DNA of 64,000 nt from Nitzschia sp. DOCU1. Lineage: Eukaryota; Bacillariophyta; Bacillariophyceae; Bacillariales; Bacillariaceae. A program made the position numbers and the translations under genes. A model generated the notes under the pieces. It did no database searches and was not told the DNA's origin. It saw only the letters and a program-made list of their open reading frames with translations. The DNA lies in contig OX595997.1 of the NCBI GenBank assembly GCA_951394045.1, positions 434,001 to 498,000 on the forward strand, written 5' to 3'. Of this stretch, positions 21,215-30,625 are shown in pieces (position 1 is the stretch's first letter; each line of letters opens with the position of its first letter).

Positions 21215-21727
21215 ATGGTAGGTCCTTGTCGTTTCAAAAGGATGACAGTATCCTGGATCATCCTTTGGACGGTTTGTTGTCGTTATTTGCTTCTTCGACT
21301 GGATCTTGTAGACGCCGCCTTTGTCGGCCATGTTCCTACCGCCACCACAAGGTCGAAAACGACGACAGGTTCGGAATGCAACCGCGGTATTCCACATTCG
21401 CGTGCGTTTGTCATGACAGATTGGACCTTGGCCGCTACTTCTTCTAGCAAAAAGAAAAACAAAAAGAACGACGGCGAGCGTCCAACTCAGAATCATGATC
21501 AAAAGTGGCAACCCTTGTATGATGCGTTACGTGAGTATCAACAAACTCATGGTCATGTCAATGTCGTCGAGGATGAAGCCCTGCAAAAGTGGTTACAAGA
21601 ACAACGCAAAAGCTATAAAAATTTACAAATGGGACGCAAAACCAAATTGACACGAAAACGTGCTCAAGCGTTGGAATTAATACCGGGAGCTATACCCCCC
21701 GATCTTTTGGACAATGAAACTATCTAA
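21215..21727 (+). CDS. plastid-targeted protein with a single helicase-associated (HA) domain
   Basis: The first in-frame ATG is 21215 (second candidate 21242), giving 170 residues. The N-terminus is a signal peptide (WIILWTVCCRYLLLRLDLVD) ending in DAAFVGHVP. An Ala-Ala-Phe cleavage site of this kind matches the ASAFAP motif of diatom bipartite plastid presequences, and a basic Ser/Thr-rich transit-like stretch follows. The C-terminal ~65 residues fit the helicase-associated domain: WQPLYDALREYQQTHGHVNV, then LQKWLQEQRKSYKN and LTRKRAQALE. In diatoms this alpha-helical domain often occurs without a helicase and may bind nucleic acid. No helicase motifs are present. Targeting is inferred from the presequence. 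Confidence 0.75.
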   Translation: MVGPCRFKRMTVSWIILWTVCCRYLLLRLDLVDAAFVGHVPTATTRSKTTTGSECNRGIPHSRAFVMTDWTLAATSSSKKKNKKNDGERPTQNHDQKWQPLYDALREYQQTHGHVNVVEDEALQKWLQEQRKSYKNLQMGRKTKLTRKRAQALELIPGAIPPDLLDNETI

Positions 21728-22098
21728 AAAAGGGCGCAACAAATCGACCATGCAATCAATATGAAGAAAAAGACAGGGCTCTTGTCTGGACGACGACAGC
21801 GATGAGACTGTATCATATGACACATTCGATGTGTTCCGTGACGCCGTTTTGGTTAGCTGACATGGTGTTCTTTTTGTTCGATCAAGAGAGGTAGCTGTGC
21901 TTTACAATTCAACACAGAGGGACTCGAAATGGACATATAAAACTTAGTTGTTGTTCGTGATGAATCCTTGAGAGAGAACTTGAGCCACAAATTGCCTTGA
22001 CTACAGGTGCATCCTACAAGAAGTAGCGAGCGAGTGGATTCTTATTAATGCTGTAGTGTAGTAGTCATGATATTCTTCTTCTTCCTTCCTTACGCATC
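21728..22098. other. intergenic spacer between convergent genes
   Basis: Two 3' ends face each other here; no gene recognised. Confidence 0.5.
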
Positions 22099-25000
22099 TC
22101 AATCATCATGCGATTCTGCATGTTCGTGCAAATCATGAATTCCAAAGGAATTTTCGCTGGCGCTCAGATTACGTTTTGGAACGGATCGTCGCGATGCAGA
22201 AGCACTTCGATTGGAGGAATCCATTTCAATTTTGAGACCCTTTTGGGATAGTTCTGCATATTCAAAGCTCGATTGTCTTTGAAAGGGGCCCACCATGCGG
22301 TGTTTGTTGTTTCTGCTGCTGTGACGGGCCTTGTGGAGATGATGTGGCGGGTCCTCTTCTTCCAGCTGTTGCAGGTACGGCTGACTGCGATCAGTGCCAG
22401 GTTTGCGAAAACTACGATCACAAGTCAAATCAAACACCGAAGTGCTGCCATGGCGGTCGGGTTGGACAGGGATCGAGTCCTTGGAGCCACGGCGTTTGGC
22501 TCGACCTCCCGTGGATCCTCCCTCGCTGCCACCGCCGACGGATGACGACGGTTCCGCGGTCGCATCCCGAAGGGCCAATACGACAATTCCATCGTCGTCT
22601 TCGTCTGTGGCTCCTTCGTCTTCTCTCACCAGGTCATCCTGGGATGTATTGGATATGAGCGCCGAATCGGCCGACCATCGTTGTTTGGGCTCGACTTGAG
22701 GAGAAATGGTCGTCGGAGCAGCTGTTGTAGTCGTAGTAGCCTTGGTGGGTACTGCGGGAGACGAGGATTCACCCCAAATGTCTCCATAGGAATCATAGGA
22801 GATCATATCCAAAGGAATGTTCTTCAATTGTTGGCGATGAGCGGCGGTATCCGCCCTTAAAGCTGCTCCGGCCCCCGTTTCCTGGGCACTGGCAAACAAG
22901 CTTGCCATTTCTCTCAGAGTGGCTTCCAAAGTATACGCATAACGTCGCGTTTGGCGATGCTTGCTCGAAATACTGTAGTGCAATTGATAATCTTTGATCA
23001 GATAGCCAATACCCAAGCCATCTGGCACGACAGGTCCAAAGCCGAACCCAGCTAAAGCGGGATTGCCGCAATTACTGGTCGAAAGCACGGTATGATTCAA
23101 GAGTTTCCAAGGCTTGGAGTGGAAAAATGCTGGGATGGGCAATCCATTTTTTTCGGCAATACACTTGAGAGCAAACAAGTGTCGATCCACACCCTTGCCT
23201 TGGGCACACTCTTGGACGAGTTGAGAGTGTACCTTGGTGGCGTTTCGTAAGGCTGCTACCTTATCGGCCACACTCGCCTTGGGGTCCACAAAGACTTGAC
23301 ATAATCGTCGGGCTTCCATGGTAGCAGGACGCATGGCTTCGGTCCGACCATGATAAAAGTTCTTGGTCAGGACTGGCTCATAGGCACATACGATCCGGCC
23401 ATAGAGTTTGTAGTAGGCCAGCATCATGCTCATTTGAACGTACGAGTCGGGACTCAACTTTTGGCTCGTAATGAAATTCTTGCCATAGTCTTTGAACTCC
23501 AACACGTACGTTTCCGAAGCCACAATCTCATCTCCCAAGGCCGTTTCGGCATAATAAATCTTGCGTTGGACAGTCTCGGGGATTTCAAAGTGCAGTTTCT
23601 TGGGAAAGACATCCAGAGTCGCTCGGCCTTGAGCATCCAAGGCGGTAGCAGCTCGTCGTACCTTGGCGTTAATAACATTGGGGATCATGTCATGGGCGGC
23701 TACCAACTTGGTGATGGACTGCGCAAAGCTAATGACCGTTTCGGCATAGACATCCGAAACAAACCTCAACGCTGTATGTCCATCAATGGCCGAATGCTCA
23801 AAGTTGATACCCGCCGTTCCATCTCCACAAACAATGATTTGCATCTTGTCATACCACCGATTGCAACAGCTACCTGCTTGATAGTCGGAAAAGACTAACC
23901 AATCATTCATAGAAGAAGAGTGCGTTGCCGAAGACGATGGAACATGATTGTGGGAAGGTGACGAGGAGGTTCCACCATTATTCTCCGATGACGAGTCGGA
24001 ACCTTCCAGCGAGTATTGCTTGAGTAAATAGCTTCCGTGCAACATATTGGCGGCCGCATCGTGTTTGTTTTGAGGAATGTAATCATCCAAGACCAAGACA
24101 AACAAGGCACTGTCAATTATTTTGAGGGATTCTTCATTTTTGGGCGAGTGGCGGATCAATTCTTCTCGTGCCATGGCCCATTCTTTGCGGGGTAAACTCG
24201 TCAAGACGCCAATCGATTGTTGGGAACGTGTCAAATCATCATCGCCTTCTTCATGAGCATGCGATTGAATGGCCGTCAATATGTCCACCAAGTCGCCTTC
24301 ATCGACTGCCACGTGTCCATCGGGCCACAGAGCTTGAAAGTAATAGACCTTGCCTTGACACAGCACCGCCAAATGATTGGATTTGTCAAAGACATGAATC
24401 GAATCTTTGGCATGAAGCATGGGAACTCGAGCCGTACTAAACAAGGCTTTGAATTGATCCATACATAGCGGCTTGCCTTTGAAGGTATCTGGCTTGAGCG
24501 TTTCAAAACGTAGCTGGGATGCGAGTTTGACGGACGCAAAACACAAACTTGCGGCTCGTTTCACTCCGTGCTTGGCGATTTTTGGATCGGGACTATCCTC
24601 CAAAACAAAAAAGGGATTCAAATTCAACACCACGGAAGAGTCGGGTGCCAAGTAACTGTCATTCCAAAATTCTTCCACATAGGATCCAATTTCACCCGTT
24701 TCCCGTCCAACTCGATCATATTCCAACAGCAACTTTTGGAGGATGGGTCCTTCGGTATTTAAGAAATCCATGACGACACGTTTGGATTCGGTTCGAGCGG
24801 CCGGTTCGTCATCTGCCTGCAGGGCTTCAATGGATTGAAGAAATTTCTGCAGCGTTTCTTCCAAGGAAGGAATCGGCAAGGGTTTCAATTCGGGTTGACC
24901 TCCATAGGTCACCGAAGTCTTGACCGACAGGGCCGCTGTGGAGGCTGCCCCACTCGATGTATCTCGCAAAATGCCAGTCGCAGGTTTGGAGGGCATCTCC

Positions 25001-25200
25001 TTGTCGGGCAATTGCAAGGTTTTGACGGGTGGATGAGCCGGAGTGGTGGGCGCCGAAGGTGTCTCCCGGTCACTCAGAGCAGAGACTTGTGTATCAAATT
25101 CTGGTTTCATGTGTCCTTGAAAGACCACGCTATTCGCTGGAACTACATTGACGTCATCCTCTGTGGGGGGAGGAGGAGTGCCTGCATCATTCGGAGTCAT
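22099..25200 (-). CDS. choline/carnitine O-acyltransferase family protein with long C-terminal extension
   Basis: Single exon, 1033 residues from ATG 25200. Residues of about 115-800 match the acyltransferase fold of carnitine/choline enzymes, which move acyl groups between CoA and carnitine or choline. The catalytic histidine is visible as H475 in NFEHSAIDGHT. The N-terminal LEETLQKFLQSIEAL and the LNLNPFFVL segment are family landmarks, and LSTSNCGNPALAGFGFGPV corresponds to the STS-containing carnitine-binding region. About 100 residues before the fold and 220 after it are low-complexity (Ser, Thr, acidic, then basic) and unlike typical family members of 600-780 residues. No membrane segments were seen, so a CPT1-type outer-membrane form is unlikely. 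The acyl-chain preference cannot be read from sequence. Confidence 0.88.
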   Translation of the reverse strand: MTPNDAGTPPPPTEDDVNVVPANSVVFQGHMKPEFDTQVSALSDRETPSAPTTPAHPPVKTLQLPDKEMPSKPATGILRDTSSGAASTAALSVKTSVTYGGQPELKPLPIPSLEETLQKFLQSIEALQADDEPAARTESKRVVMDFLNTEGPILQKLLLEYDRVGRETGEIGSYVEEFWNDSYLAPDSSVVLNLNPFFVLEDSPDPKIAKHGVKRAASLCFASVKLASQLRFETLKPDTFKGKPLCMDQFKALFSTARVPMLHAKDSIHVFDKSNHLAVLCQGKVYYFQALWPDGHVAVDEGDLVDILTAIQSHAHEEGDDDLTRSQQSIGVLTSLPRKEWAMAREELIRHSPKNEESLKIIDSALFVLVLDDYIPQNKHDAAANMLHGSYLLKQYSLEGSDSSSENNGGTSSSPSHNHVPSSSATHSSSMNDWLVFSDYQAGSCCNRWYDKMQIIVCGDGTAGINFEHSAIDGHTALRFVSDVYAETVISFAQSITKLVAAHDMIPNVINAKVRRAATALDAQGRATLDVFPKKLHFEIPETVQRKIYYAETALGDEIVASETYVLEFKDYGKNFITSQKLSPDSYVQMSMMLAYYKLYGRIVCAYEPVLTKNFYHGRTEAMRPATMEARRLCQVFVDPKASVADKVAALRNATKVHSQLVQECAQGKGVDRHLFALKCIAEKNGLPIPAFFHSKPWKLLNHTVLSTSNCGNPALAGFGFGPVVPDGLGIGYLIKDYQLHYSISSKHRQTRRYAYTLEATLREMASLFASAQETGAGAALRADTAAHRQQLKNIPLDMISYDSYGDIWGESSSPAVPTKATTTTTAAPTTISPQVEPKQRWSADSALISNTSQDDLVREDEGATDEDDDGIVVLALRDATAEPSSSVGGGSEGGSTGGRAKRRGSKDSIPVQPDRHGSTSVFDLTCDRSFRKPGTDRSQPYLQQLEEEDPPHHLHKARHSSRNNKHRMVGPFQRQSSFEYAELSQKGLKIEMDSSNRSASASRRSVPKRNLSASENSFGIHDLHEHAESHDD

Positions 25201-25920
25201 GGTGGTTATTATTGATGTGGGGCAAAGCAGCGCAATGTCTAGAGTGTCAGCACTGGTGGGGTAGTCTTGATTTTCACAAATACCCAGCGAGAATGAAAAT
25301 GTTCGAATTTGTAGTGTAGTCGAAGAACCGGTGGGGGTAAAACTTCCGGTAGATGTAATAGCAACGTCAATGTTGGATTAGAGTGGGGATCCAGATACCG
25401 GGTGGCAGAGTCAACAAAATTCTGAGGGCGAAAAATGTGACCTATCAAACCAAGACAAAGAACCCAGCTCCCAAACTGTTCTCTTCCCAGGATCTGCACA
25501 AAGATACCAAAGCTCTGGCTTGAGTGTACTTTTGCAGTTCGGATCGTCAAATTCTGGTTTTCACAAGGTAGTATTGCGAAAGGTGCGAAATGGGGCCGGC
25601 AGAGAGTTATTTTATTATTGGCCGCAGATGATGAAGAGCGAAATGCTTCCAAACGTTCCGTGGTTCGTATTTTGGCGTGTCTGCGCAGCAAAACTCCACG
25701 CGGAGACCTACCTACCTAACGTGCACAGACAGACAGACACAGACGCCAAGCGCGAGGTGGGCGTGCATGTGTGTTCGTCGGAGAATGACAAAAGTAGGTT
25801 TGCGTGCTTTAGGACTTGGACGACTAACTATCCAGGTAACGGCAACGACCCGCAGCAGAGTTCCCAACATTGTTCTCCAATTCTTACTCCCCAAAAACGA
25901 TAGAAGGAACCAAGGGTCTA
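25201..25920. other. intergenic region
   Basis: Promoter side of the acyltransferase gene and 3' side of the LRR gene; no coding sequence recognised. Confidence 0.5.
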
Positions 25921-28389
25921 CTAGCTAGTTTGGTTCCCCTTCTTGCACTCCTCCTCACGTTGCATTCCTAGCACCTCGGCAAAGTCCCATTGTAAAGACG
26001 TCCATTCGACTTGGTACTCCAAAGGGATGGTACCCTCGAAGCAATTGGCCGAGAAGTTGGCCACGAGAATGTTTTTCCAAGAAGAGTATGATGCAGGGAG
26101 AGTGCCAGTCAGATAATTGTCGTAAAGCCAAACGTATTCCAAGTTTGTCAACTGGTTCCAAGAATTCGGGAGTGTCCCAGTAAACAAATTACCGTCAAGC
26201 GACAATTGTGACAAGGCCGACCATTGGCTCCAAGAGTCGGGGAGTGTGCCAGTCAGATTGTTATCGTAGAGATACACAATCATCACGTTGGTCCATTGAC
26301 TCCAAGAGTCGGGAAGTGTACCCGTGAGATTGTTTTCGTAGAGATACACATTCTCAACGTTGGACCATTCACTCCAAGCATCAGGGAGTGTGCCAGTCAG
26401 GGCATTTTGAAAAAGGGACAACTTTGATAAGGCGGTCCATTGACCCCAAGAGTCCGGAAGTGTACCCGTTAGATTGTTATCGAATAGATATACAATTTCA
26501 ACTTTGGACCATTCACTCCAAGCGTCAGGGAGTGTGCCAGTCAGGGCATTTTGAAAAAGGGACAACTCTGACAAGGCCGTCCATTGACTCCAAGAGTCGG
26601 GAAGTGTACCCGTGAGATTGTTTTCGTAGAGATACACATTTGACACGCTGGTCCACATGCTCCATTCGTTAGGGAGTGTGCCAGTCAGGGCATTTTGAAA
26701 AAGAGCCAACCCTGACAAGGCCGCCCATTGACTCCAAGAGTCCGGAAGTGTACCCGTGAGACTGTTATCGAATAGATATACAATCTCAACGTTGGACCAT
26801 TCACTCCAAGCGTCAGGGAGTGTGCCAGTCAGGGCATTTTGAAATAGGGACAACTCTGACAAGGCGGTCCATTGACTCCAAGAGTCGGGAAGTGTTCCCG
26901 TGAGATTGTTATCGAATAGATATACAATCTCGACGTTGGACCATTCACTCCAAGTGTCAGGGAGTGTGCCAGTCAGGGCATTTTGAAAAAGAACCAACCC
27001 TGACAATGCCGTCCATTGACTCCAAGAGTCGGGAAGTGTACCCGTTAGATTGTTATCGAATAGATCCACACGCACCACGTTGGACCATCCACTCCAAGAA
27101 CTAGGGAGGGTGCCAGTTAGTTTGTTTTGACCAAGCAGTACAGCCTCCACGATGGTCAACTGATTCCACGAGTCTGGGAGTGTCCCAGCCAGGGCATTCT
27201 TGGTCAAATCAATAAATTCCAAGTTCGAAAGTTGACCAATTTCGCCCAGGAGAGTTCCCGTCAACAAGTTGTCATAAAAGGAAAGAACGCGAAGCTCCGA
27301 CAAAGCTTGAAAAAGTGAAGCAGGTATCGTGCCTGTCAACCCATTTTCGGATAGCCAGAGCTGTTGAAGATTAGTGAGCAACTCCAACTCGTTCGGAATG
27401 GCACCATTTAGGTTACATAAGCCAAGAAACAGTATTTTCAACTCAGCCAGATCCACCAACCAGGCTGGTACTGGCGAAGTTTCAAAACTGTTGCCATCTA
27501 AAGCCAGCTCTTTGAGACCCGAAAGATATCTTAGGATGCTCGGTATCGTCTGTTGGAGCCCATTTTGAGCGATGCGAAGAGATTCAACTCGCCCTTGAAC
27601 ATCGCATAAAATAACACCAGCTGGAAGTGATGTAACGTTGTGATCGTCCAGTCTCCCCCCTTCGCCATCGACGTAGGGAATCGTTTGTTTCCATGTGCAT
27701 TCGTCGTCCTTTGATAAGAAGCGAAGCTGGTTTCGCCATCCAGTTCCATTGGTGGCGAAATAGAAATTAGCAAGGACAAAGCGCTGTACAATCCGCCATT
27801 CGGGAGTGTATGGGTCATCCAAAATGCCACTCTGGTCTTCCATAGTGAGCCAACGATAAGCCTTTTGCTCGTTGCTGCCATCCTCCAATTCGTCCCCGAT
27901 GATTGACTGCAAAATCAGCCATGGGTCTTTCAACTCTGGCGTGGCGGTTGGAGGAGGAGTCGTGAATTCTTGGCCATTAGCGGCATCTTCTTGAAGCGCC
28001 AATGGCAACGTAATACCCAAAGTCATTGCAACCAACAGAATGACAATCAGCCGTCGATAAAAACGCCAAGTCTGAGCTTCGACTTGTGTTTCGTTTTGAA
28101 TCACAGTCGCTTCAAGTGTTGGCCGGGGCGTTGTTGTTGTTCTCCTTGGTTCCCCCGGTGGTTCACCCAAAACATAGGCATCCACTTGGAATGCAACCGA
28201 GGCTTGGTCCTCCTCTACTACTGGAGAAGTCACTGGTTCTTCAAGGTCCTCGTTGTTCTGATTCTCAATGCCGGCCATATGTTGTTCATCGTCGCGACGT
28301 GTTGTTGCTCCCGGGGGCTGCTGGGAAGAATCCGCAGCATCTTCCTCGCTACGTCTTCCAGCCTTTCTCTCTCGTGGTGTACCTTGCAT
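25921..28389 (-). CDS. type II membrane leucine-rich-repeat protein
   Basis: Single exon, 822 residues from ATG 28389. A polar, acidic N-terminal ~110 residues is followed by one membrane helix at about 113-132 (LIVILLVAMTLGITLPLAL), then a pre-LRR domain (FVLANFYFATNGTGWRNQL) and about 20 LRR units of 24 residues with the plant/diatom-type core LTGTLPDSW. From about residue 400 to 750 the repeats form a higher-order 48-residue (144-bp) unit alternating LFQNALTGTLPDAWSEW and YLFDNNLTGTLPDSWSQW. The topology predicts an external LRR ectodomain, with no kinase on the inside. Such proteins are expanded in pennate diatoms, and a role in recognition or adhesion is inference. It is the intact relative of the LRR pseudogene at 6566-15576. 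Confidence 0.88.
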   Translation of the reverse strand: MQGTPRERKAGRRSEEDAADSSQQPPGATTRRDDEQHMAGIENQNNEDLEEPVTSPVVEEDQASVAFQVDAYVLGEPPGEPRRTTTTPRPTLEATVIQNETQVEAQTWRFYRRLIVILLVAMTLGITLPLALQEDAANGQEFTTPPPTATPELKDPWLILQSIIGDELEDGSNEQKAYRWLTMEDQSGILDDPYTPEWRIVQRFVLANFYFATNGTGWRNQLRFLSKDDECTWKQTIPYVDGEGGRLDDHNVTSLPAGVILCDVQGRVESLRIAQNGLQQTIPSILRYLSGLKELALDGNSFETSPVPAWLVDLAELKILFLGLCNLNGAIPNELELLTNLQQLWLSENGLTGTIPASLFQALSELRVLSFYDNLLTGTLLGEIGQLSNLEFIDLTKNALAGTLPDSWNQLTIVEAVLLGQNKLTGTLPSSWSGWSNVVRVDLFDNNLTGTLPDSWSQWTALSGLVLFQNALTGTLPDTWSEWSNVEIVYLFDNNLTGTLPDSWSQWTALSELSLFQNALTGTLPDAWSEWSNVEIVYLFDNSLTGTLPDSWSQWAALSGLALFQNALTGTLPNEWSMWTSVSNVYLYENNLTGTLPDSWSQWTALSELSLFQNALTGTLPDAWSEWSKVEIVYLFDNNLTGTLPDSWGQWTALSKLSLFQNALTGTLPDAWSEWSNVENVYLYENNLTGTLPDSWSQWTNVMIVYLYDNNLTGTLPDSWSQWSALSQLSLDGNLFTGTLPNSWNQLTNLEYVWLYDNYLTGTLPASYSSWKNILVANFSANCFEGTIPLEYQVEWTSLQWDFAEVLGMQREEECKKGNQTS

Positions 28390-29189
28390 TCGTCTGCTTT
28401 ATATGCTCTGCGGCCCCTTTTACGTTTTGTGACCAATGTGTTCGTTTTCAAGAAAGCCTAAAGAGTGCGGAGGATGATACAAGCTGGGTAGTAGCAAGCA
28501 AGCAAAAGGCGGAAGCCGGCGAGCACCTTTGTCATCGCATTCATGCTTTCATCCCATGGCCGATGGAGGGTCGGATGCATGCAGGTGAATGGTGATGACG
28601 ACGGAGAAGAAGAGAAGTGCCTCGTTGAGCGCCAGAGCTTTTGTGTGTGTAAAAATATCCTTTCCTTCATCATTCGAAAGCAACCTTTCCGTTCCGATGC
28701 CGTTTCTAACGTGCCCTTCGGCCATCGGACACATGCAGAAGGCATATTAATATTATCTCATGCAAAAAAATCTACCCCTATGGAAACGTGCCCTGCCTCT
28801 GGCCGGCGACCGGTTCCACCGCCCGTGCTGTCTCTGGGAGGCAGGACTTGGACGGCTAGTAGTAGCAACGATTCCCGCGCAATGCAGTGGGGCGAAGGGT
28901 GTAAACACGGGCTATTGTCGATATCAAAGCATTACAATCCTATTAGTAGTACTAAAGGCAATCGAGCCTCTAGGTAGTGTTGCCAGTCGCTCCAGAAAGT
29001 GTCGCGCTACTACTAGTATACATGGCCAACGGTCAATTGTCGGTATGTTGTTTTTTCTGTGAATGTAGTTGGATTGTCGCAAAATAGTAGATGGATAGTA
29101 CGAAAAAGCCGAGGCAGAATTGGCTGTTTCTAGACGAGTACAGGACAGACTTGGCGTGTTTGAAATATCATGGTTTCCCCCCTATCGTT
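28390..29189. other. intergenic region
   Basis: Upstream of the LRR gene and downstream of the small membrane protein; short ORFs on both strands lack support. Confidence 0.5.
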
Positions 29190-29891
29190 TTATACGGCAT
29201 GACTAAGTTTGGTCTTGTTCTTTTTCTTGGCTTTGCCGTTTGTTTGAGAATTTTTCAATTCTTTAATGGCAGCCGAAGCGGCACTGTTCTTGGCCTTGCC
29301 GCGATGATGGTTATTTTTGCCAGCATTCTTTTTGGCTTTTAAAATGGCTTCGACATCAACTACTTCTGAAGTAGGAGTATCAGCATCATTAGCAACCTTG
29401 GTCCCTTCTTCCAATGTTGGTGGAGTAGTAGTAGCATTCGCGGGAGATGTTGCCTTGTTGTTATTGTTGTTCTTTTTCTTGTGGTTGCGGCGTTTGTTGC
29501 TATTCGAAGGACTGGCATTTTCATCCCCCGCCGTTTCGCTACTGGCTTCCTCCTCTTCCTTCTCGGGTAAAGTCGTAGTAGTAATAGTGGGAACGGACAC
29601 TTCCTTTTTGGTTGCCACGACAGGCACCGCCTTTGCTGACTCTGGCGATGCGATATTCCTTTGTGGTTGCTTTACATTTTCTTCTTCTTCTTTTTTGATA
29701 GCCACGGATCGATCCGTCGTCGTCGTGCTGCTGCTGGACTTGCCCGCCGGGGCATCCTGACCGCCATTCTTATTGTTATTGTTGCTATTTGTCAACAGGT
29801 ACACGGCAGCCAATGCCGCTGCTGCTGCGGCACCACACAACAAGACAAGACTAGTCTGGTTCTTACTTGCAATTGTAGTAGTAGTCGACAT
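29190..29891 (-). CDS. small membrane-anchored, Lys/Ser/Thr-rich protein of unknown function
   Basis: 233 residues from ATG 29891 (an ATG 10 codons upstream at 29921 is also in frame). An N-terminal hydrophobic segment (SLVLLCGAAAAAALAAVYLL) is followed by a low-complexity tail: Asn-rich, then acidic and Lys-rich runs (KKEEEENVKQP, NKRRNHKKKNNNNNK), ending KNKTKLSHAV. The arrangement resembles ER membrane proteins with a charged cytosolic tail such as the ribosome-binding p180 group, but no homologous domain was seen. The single open frame through biased sequence could be partly fortuitous, although the membrane helix and clean start favour a gene. Confidence 0.55.
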   Translation of the reverse strand: MSTTTTIASKNQTSLVLLCGAAAAAALAAVYLLTNSNNNNKNGGQDAPAGKSSSSTTTTDRSVAIKKEEEENVKQPQRNIASPESAKAVPVVATKKEVSVPTITTTTLPEKEEEEASSETAGDENASPSNSNKRRNHKKKNNNNNKATSPANATTTPPTLEEGTKVANDADTPTSEVVDVEAILKAKKNAGKNNHHRGKAKNSAASAAIKELKNSQTNGKAKKKNKTKLSHAV

Positions 29892-30625
29892 GGTGGATGT
29901 GTTAATGTTAATGCAACACAAAGAGTTAGTCAGGAGTTCAAGCTTGTGTTGCGCGACGGGTTAAACGTCTCCACCACGAGGATCGCTCTATCCAACAACA
30001 AAAAAACCGAAGATCCTATCGGTGGTAGGATTTCCTCGTAGCCACGGTACGAAAGGATAACGGCCGCCGAAGCCTTTTATGAAAGCTGATTGGACATCGT
30101 CACCACTTTCTGCTGACCTTGCTGACGTCACAATGGCCTTCTCCTTTTTACTACCAGGAAATCTTATTTCCTCCCAGACACAAATTGACATGCGGGTTGA
30201 CCAACGACATCAACCCAGCCATGACATGACACTCAGCCGACGAAAGAAGCAGAGGATAGGAGAGAGTGGATGCCGTTTGGTAGGAGAGACGAGAGCGTTT
30301 GCTTGGGGGAGAAAACCAGCCTCCTGAGCCGCGATTTTCTCCTGCATGCGTCAGGAAAGGCATGGCGGCCCCCATTGAGACGGTGGTGTAAAGCGGGAGA
30401 GTTGACAGGCAAGGATCAGCGGTGATCGCTGGGTGTCCCTCCTTTCGTACAAGCTGAGACTACCGGCAGTAGGCGCCGTGAATGAAGAAGAACAGGCGAA
30501 AAACAAGGTCAAAATATGAATGATCGGCTAGTATGATTATTATGACCCGAATTTTGTTATTGTTTTACCCCGTGGTGTTATATTGACAATGTACACCATT
30601 TGTGCATGAATGATGGAGCAAAAAG
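29892..30625. other. intergenic region
   Basis: No gene recognised; the 3' end of the next minus-strand gene is at 30626. Confidence 0.5.
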
